From NCBI GenBank assembly GCA_027575765.1, contig JANBPT010000217.1, positions 1-55,054 on the forward strand: 55,054 nt of DNA. The letters are read 5' to 3'. Positions 50,660 through 55,054 of the stretch are shown one piece after another. The translations under genes were made by a program, and so were the position numbers. The first letter of the stretch is position 1; the number at the start of each line of letters is the position of its first letter. The DNA comes from Tieghemiomyces parasiticus (Eukaryota; Kickxellomycota; Dimargaritomycetes; Dimargaritales; Dimargaritaceae). The notes under the pieces were generated by a model that saw only the letters and a program-made list of their open reading frames with translations, did not search any database and had not been told where the DNA came from.

Positions 50660-53600
50660 TTACATCAAAGCCTGGTGGGCCTCCTTAGCTGTATCAGCCA
50701 CTACGGGCGCCTCGTCCGCGGCGAAGGCCTCTAATACGGAGTGGATATGATCTTTTGCACTATCCACCCACCACGGCGCCGTCTTTATCGCTGCGGCCAG
50801 CTGCTGTACAGCCTGTAGCCCAGCCACTCTAACATTGGTGTACCGACTGCTTACCACTGACTTCTCCAACGCAGCTCGGAACCTGGGGACTTGGGTACCG
50901 ACGATCGGGTCCGCCCGAACGACCGGTCGCGCGTTCTGCCAGTAGTCGCCCAGGACGCTTAAAGCGGTGATTTGGACCTTCCATACGGGATCGGTAATGC
51001 CCGCCACCAGAAGCGCAGCGACCGGGTCGGCGTACCGGAGTTGGGTCTCGGCGGCCGCCGGAGTCCACAAGGCACCGAGGGATTTCAATCGACCGGAAGC
51101 CACCATGAGTAAAGTAGGTCGGTTAAGCGGCTCGTCGAGGTCCATTTCGTCTGGCTGGGCGGCTGGGGAAACTGCCGGCGCCTCGCCGTCGTTATCACGG
51201 GTAGCCGTGGGAATTTCCGGAAAGAGTACCGGAATGGCGTCCGCGAACCAGTCGACCTGAAGGCTCGTCACCACCCTACCAAGCACCTCGATAGCCACTC
51301 GACGGTATCCGGGGTCCTTACGACGGCACTCCCGCAGAAGCGCGTCTTTCAGATCGTCGAGGTTAACCGTCTCAGCTGTCCGGGTCGCGCCCAACGCTTC
51401 GACCAATGTAGCCAAGCACGTCAGGAAGGCCTCCTTACCGGCCCAGGTCCGACCCTGAAGGTGTTCGAGGATGCGCGACAGCAGGACGGCGTGGGCCGGG
51501 TCGAGCTTCCCGCCCAGCGTGGCCACCGCAGCCTCGATAGCCAGTGCAGCCTGTTTCTTAAGGTCCCACGAATCGTAGGCCATGAGTTCAGTGCCGAGCG
51601 CAATGATTTCCGCCTGGTACAGCTGCACCGTCTGCGAGTTGCCAGCGTTGCATTCAGTCCACACCTCTTCCCATACGGCCCGAGTCCCGTCATCACGATC
51701 GCGACACCCGACGTACACCAGTGGCAGGACAGCATCCGCGGTGGCCTGCAGGCGGGACACGGCGTGACGACCAATTTCGCGCAGCGTAACTGGGGCCACA
51801 GCACGGAGTTCGGAATCCGGGTGGGTCAGGTAAAGTTTACGTAGGTGCTGCACCAAGCGGACGATGGTGATGTCCTTGGCCACGTAAGGCGCTAGGTAAC
51901 CGATGGCCGTGGCCCAGGCCTTACGGAGGGACGCCGAGGATTCAAGAAGGTTACCGCTCAGGGCCTTAACGAGGGCGGCCGGGTGTGGCGTGTCGCGAAG
52001 GAGATGGGACTTGCGCATACACAGCACCACTACAACGCGCGCTACCCCGGCCCGCGTGGCCAACCCGGTACCCTTCCGGATGAGCTGCTGGAGGGCCGGT
52101 ACCAGGGCATCCATAGTAGCAGCGTCGCGAATCTGATCCAGTCCGCGTTCGACCGCCTCCATGACAGGCGACATGCGCGAGGCGCTGAGACGTGCGTGGT
52201 CCAACTGGTCTGGCGTAACCTCGTAGGCTTCGGTGTGGAAACTGAGGTAATTGAGGGTGGCCGGCTCAAACTCGGTAAGCGCTTCCAGTAGGGATGTAGT
52301 GAGTCGGGGGAGGTACGGCGTGAGGTAAGGACCGGTCTTGGTGCTGAGTTGGAGGAGGGTGCGCAGGCTGAACTGCTGTACCGGCTCGGCGTCGGCGGTG
52401 AGGCCACGGTCGAGGAGGAAAGGGAGGATCACGTCCAGGACGGTGTGGGCCCGGGCGCAGGCGGCCGATTCCAGGCGCCCAGGGCCTGCTGGAGAGTCCA
52501 ATGCGATTGTCGTCGTCGTCGCCACTGACGCCGAACCAGGCTTGGCCTCTACCAACTTCAGTGTCAAAGCCGACAAGGTTCGGCAGAGCGGTAGGGCGGC
52601 CTCACGTACGCTCTCCTTGATATCGTCCAAGGCACGAAACGCCATGCGCCACAGGTCCTCGAGGTAAGGATCAAGCCGGGCGGTGGCCTCCGGGGTGGAG
52701 ACGAAATCACGGGTCCCAATCAAGTCGGCGACGGCGCGGGCGCTCGCCTCACGAACGCGCCACTGGCGGTTCCCGAGGTTTTTGAGGAGGTCCGTCATGA
52801 TCGCCTTGAAGTGAGCGGTTAGGGTGGCCGGCGGGTCGGGCACGAGGGCACGCCAAATGGTGGCCATCGCGGTCTGAACGGGCGGGGCCGGGTCGTAGAG
52901 GGAACGAAACAGAGACGGAATCAGGGTGACCATGTGGGGTTGCAGGGATTCGCGGGACCGGGCCAGGATGGCGGCAAACCCAAACGCGGCACCGCAACGC
53001 GACTGCCACACCGCGTGGTGGTTGGCGAGATTCATCAGCTGGTACACCAACTCGGGCCGGTTCATGTCGGAGGCCAGGGACAGAATGGACTGGTAAGTCG
53101 TCACGGTGGACCCGTCGGGGGCGTTACCTAGTTGCTCCCGGCCAAAAACCTCACTGTCTCCGGTCACCCGGAGCGGGGCGGCCGGCCGGCCCTCGCGGAA
53201 GAAGGCTAGCAAGGAATAGACCAGCTCCTCACGTGTAGCCGCGTCCCCGGCCTCAAACACAAGACCCACGCCTTTGGCCGCCGCCTCCTGGACCAACTCA
53301 TCCTTATCGGTGAACAGCCGGGTGAAGGCGGCGTGGAGGCTGCGGAGGTGAGCTCGCAGGGTCGGGTGTACCGTACCGAACCGGACCAGGGTCAGGGCCC
53401 ACAATACGGCGGCCTTACGCACGGCTGGTGGTCGCAGCGGCGTCATATCGTCCGACAGCTGGTTAAGCGCCGCATCGAGAGCCCCGTGAGTCGTCGCGGC
53501 CACGATGGCCGGGTCCCACGGGACTAAGGCGCGTAGGTCCACCGTGTCCCGGTAGGGGTCCAGGAGCGGACTGGGCCAGCCGATCAGCATGGCCACCAGT

Positions 53601-55054
53601 GCCTCGCCCGAGGTAAAGTGGACCTCCGGTTGCTTGCTAAACAGCTGCGGGGTCTCCTGGAAAAATGTCATCACTTCCGGTTGCAGACCGGGAAAGCCCA
53701 GGGCGACTGCCCCTAGACAGCCCAGACCGGCCTCGATAACCTTGGGGTTCGTGGCCTTACAAAGCCGTTGGCGGGTACTAGCCAGGACCCGGCTGAAGAG
53801 GGCTTCTAGGGTGACGGCCGCTTGGATCGTGCAGTGGGCATCAGCGGGTTGTTTACCGCTCGAGTTCACGGTGGTTCTAGTGTCAAAGAAACGCGAAAGA
53901 GACTGGTACCGAGCCAGATCGCCCAAGGCGGCAAACACCGTACTGAACAGCCAGGACGGGATATTACCTGTAGCGTCGATGAGGTCGATCAGCTTGGTCA
54001 CCACAATCACCACCAGGTCGCGTGAAAGGGTTGGTCGGTCTTGTAGACCCGCGGCGGTGCAACGACCCACAAGGGAACCTAGGAAAGCTGCATGGCCGTG
54101 GGCCGCCTCAACGGCGGCCGGTCGGGTCGAACCTGCCACGGCCAGCTGCGCCAGGGAATCGTTCACCAACCGTTCTAGCTCGGCAGGCTCCACGGCGGTG
54201 TCGAGAAGGACGAGCGTGGTCAAGTGGGCGGCGATCGTCCGGGTTTCGGCGACCGGATCGGTCAGGAACGTACGCAAGTAGGGCAGTTCTGGGGCCAATG
54301 CTGCGGCCAACTCGGAGGCCGGAAGGAGCACCAGAAGCTCGAGGAGGTAGCGTAGGAGTAAAGGGCGAACGGCGGCTGCCAGCGAACCGGCGGACAGGCC
54401 GGAGCTTTCCTCACGGAGCGGGACGGCACGGAGCAGAACGAATAGGAGAGTGAGGTACAGGTGTAGACTGTCCCGGGTGACGGTGGACGGGTCAGACCCG
54501 GCACCACGGGGCCGGCCGATGGCTTCCCACACGGTTCCCAGTTGACGGCGGAGCAATGTCCGCAAGGTCGGATTGTCCACTGGACGGTCATCGGCCAGGC
54601 CCTCCAAGAGGGCTTCCACTGATTCTCCCTCCATAGGGTCCGATCCTTCTGGGCTGTCATCAGCATTAGCCACCACCGGTTCCTGTCGGAGCGCCAGACG
54701 GGTCAGGAGTAGACGCCGCAAAAAGGCCGCCGTACTGCGAAGCGTGGTCACCGGACGGTATAGGGCAGTGGGTGTTTGCGACTGCAAGGCGGTCATGGCG
54801 TTTGGGACAAGGCCGGTCGGGTCGCCGGCTAACATGTGGGTGGTCAAGTAGGCCACCGTACGGTCGAAGGCAGGCAAGTCATCGGCGGCCAGCTTATCGG
54901 TCAGCCCGAGATTGAGGCAGCGTCGCGCCTCCTCCTGAACCTCAGGCTTGACATCGGCCACGAGTCCTAAGGCCACTCGGCGCGGGAAAGGCTCGGCCCT
55001 GGCGTACACTGTCAGGGCGAGGCGTAGGGCACAGAAGCGGTTGGCCGAAACGGG
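50660..55054 (-). CDS. ECM29: Proteasome adaptor/scaffold ECM29, 5' end outside window
   Basis: Ecm29 is a HEAT-repeat protein that tethers the 20S core to the 19S particle and acts in proteasome quality control. The frame is open from the right edge to TAA at 50660 (1,463 residues), about four fifths of the usual 1,850, so the N-terminus lies beyond 55054. The first visible residues NRFCALRLALTVYARAEPFP fit an internal HEAT repeat of the family, not a start. Clear family blocks include DKDELVQEAAAKGVGLVFE, TVTTYQSILSLASDMNRPEL, YQLMNLANHHAVWQSRCGAA, LGNRQWRVREASARAVADLI, FRALDDIKESVREAALPLCR and GRTWAGKEAFLTCLATLVEA, in the same order as human ECM29. No intron in this part. A second proteasome gene, RPN3, lies 13 kb away with opposite orientation. 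Confidence 0.93.
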   Translation of the reverse strand, partial: PVSANRFCALRLALTVYARAEPFPRRVALGLVADVKPEVQEEARRCLNLGLTDKLAADDLPAFDRTVAYLTTHMLAGDPTGLVPNAMTALQSQTPTALYRPVTTLRSTAAFLRRLLLTRLALRQEPVVANADDSPEGSDPMEGESVEALLEGLADDRPVDNPTLRTLLRRQLGTVWEAIGRPRGAGSDPSTVTRDSLHLYLTLLFVLLRAVPLREESSGLSAGSLAAAVRPLLLRYLLELLVLLPASELAAALAPELPYLRTFLTDPVAETRTIAAHLTTLVLLDTAVEPAELERLVNDSLAQLAVAGSTRPAAVEAAHGHAAFLGSLVGRCTAAGLQDRPTLSRDLVVIVVTKLIDLIDATGNIPSWLFSTVFAALGDLARYQSLSRFFDTRTTVNSSGKQPADAHCTIQAAVTLEALFSRVLASTRQRLCKATNPKVIEAGLGCLGAVALGFPGLQPEVMTFFQETPQLFSKQPEVHFTSGEALVAMLIGWPSPLLDPYRDTVDLRALVPWDPAIVAATTHGALDAALNQLSDDMTPLRPPAVRKAAVLWALTLVRFGTVHPTLRAHLRSLHAAFTRLFTDKDELVQEAAAKGVGLVFEAGDAATREELVYSLLAFFREGRPAAPLRVTGDSEVFGREQLGNAPDGSTVTTYQSILSLASDMNRPELVYQLMNLANHHAVWQSRCGAAFGFAAILARSRESLQPHMVTLIPSLFRSLYDPAPPVQTAMATIWRALVPDPPATLTAHFKAIMTDLLKNLGNRQWRVREASARAVADLIGTRDFVSTPEATARLDPYLEDLWRMAFRALDDIKESVREAALPLCRTLSALTLKLVEAKPGSASVATTTTIALDSPAGPGRLESAACARAHTVLDVILPFLLDRGLTADAEPVQQFSLRTLLQLSTKTGPYLTPYLPRLTTSLLEALTEFEPATLNYLSFHTEAYEVTPDQLDHARLSASRMSPVMEAVERGLDQIRDAATMDALVPALQQLIRKGTGLATRAGVARVVVVLCMRKSHLLRDTPHPAALVKALSGNLLESSASLRKAWATAIGYLAPYVAKDITIVRLVQHLRKLYLTHPDSELRAVAPVTLREIGRHAVSRLQATADAVLPLVYVGCRDRDDGTRAVWEEVWTECNAGNSQTVQLYQAEIIALGTELMAYDSWDLKKQAALAIEAAVATLGGKLDPAHAVLLSRILEHLQGRTWAGKEAFLTCLATLVEALGATRTAETVNLDDLKDALLRECRRKDPGYRRVAIEVLGRVVTSLQVDWFADAIPVLFPEIPTATRDNDGEAPAVSPAAQPDEMDLDEPLNRPTLLMVASGRLKSLGALWTPAAAETQLRYADPVAALLVAGITDPVWKVQITALSVLGDYWQNARPVVRADPIVGTQVPRFRAALEKSVVSSRYTNVRVAGLQAVQQLAAAIKTAPWWVDSAKDHIHSVLEAFAADEAPVVADTAKEAHQALM

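Overview
The window is nuclear DNA of a fungus, most likely an early-diverging zygomycete-grade lineage. Four observations point that way. It carries an RTT109-type histone acetyltransferase (a fungal enzyme), a UCS myosin chaperone without a TPR domain, and a Pho85-type cyclin. Its genes have few, short introns with GTAAGT/GTAAGC donors. It also has a NuSAP-like microtubule protein, a family best known from animals. A Kickxellomycotina/Dimargaritales-type organism would fit the moderately GC-rich coding DNA and long spacers, but that placement is an inference and the species cannot be named from this sequence.

Layout, left to right: the 5' part of MED14 (minus, runs off the left edge); a two-exon NuSAP-like gene (plus); a 5.1 kb spacer whose right-hand 4 kb is strongly pyrimidine-rich on the plus strand and probably holds a spliced 5' leader; a very long CCX/NCLX-type cation/Ca2+ exchanger (plus); a UCS (UNC-45/She4/Rng3) chaperone (minus); a 4.7 kb spacer; a Pcl-type cyclin (plus); a three-exon small membrane protein with a PPPY motif (plus); MAK21/NOC1 (minus); proteasome subunit RPN3 (plus, three exons); RTT109 (minus); a two-exon F-box protein (minus); an 8 kb gene-poor tract (about 42-50.6 kb); and the C-terminal four fifths of ECM29 (minus, runs off the right edge).

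The gene-poor tract holds two diverged same-strand copies of a 283/287 bp LTR-like repeat (TGT...ACA ends, internal TATA box), two or three small TATA-driven candidate genes, and a small secreted protein whose 3' end carries a 52 bp tandem duplication that could act as a new intron.

Most genes are housekeeping: transcription (MED14), ribosome biogenesis (MAK21), proteasome structure and quality control (RPN3, ECM29), chromatin assembly (RTT109), cell cycle (cyclin, NuSAP-like), myosin folding (UCS) and Ca2+ handling (exchanger). They do not form a cluster or single pathway. I did not see a defence island, biosynthetic cluster, CRISPR array, rRNA or convincing tRNA. The most novel items are the fungal NuSAP homologue, the duplication-derived candidate intron, the PPxY membrane microprotein, the exchanger with very large cytosolic insertions, and the long pyrimidine-skewed leaders.
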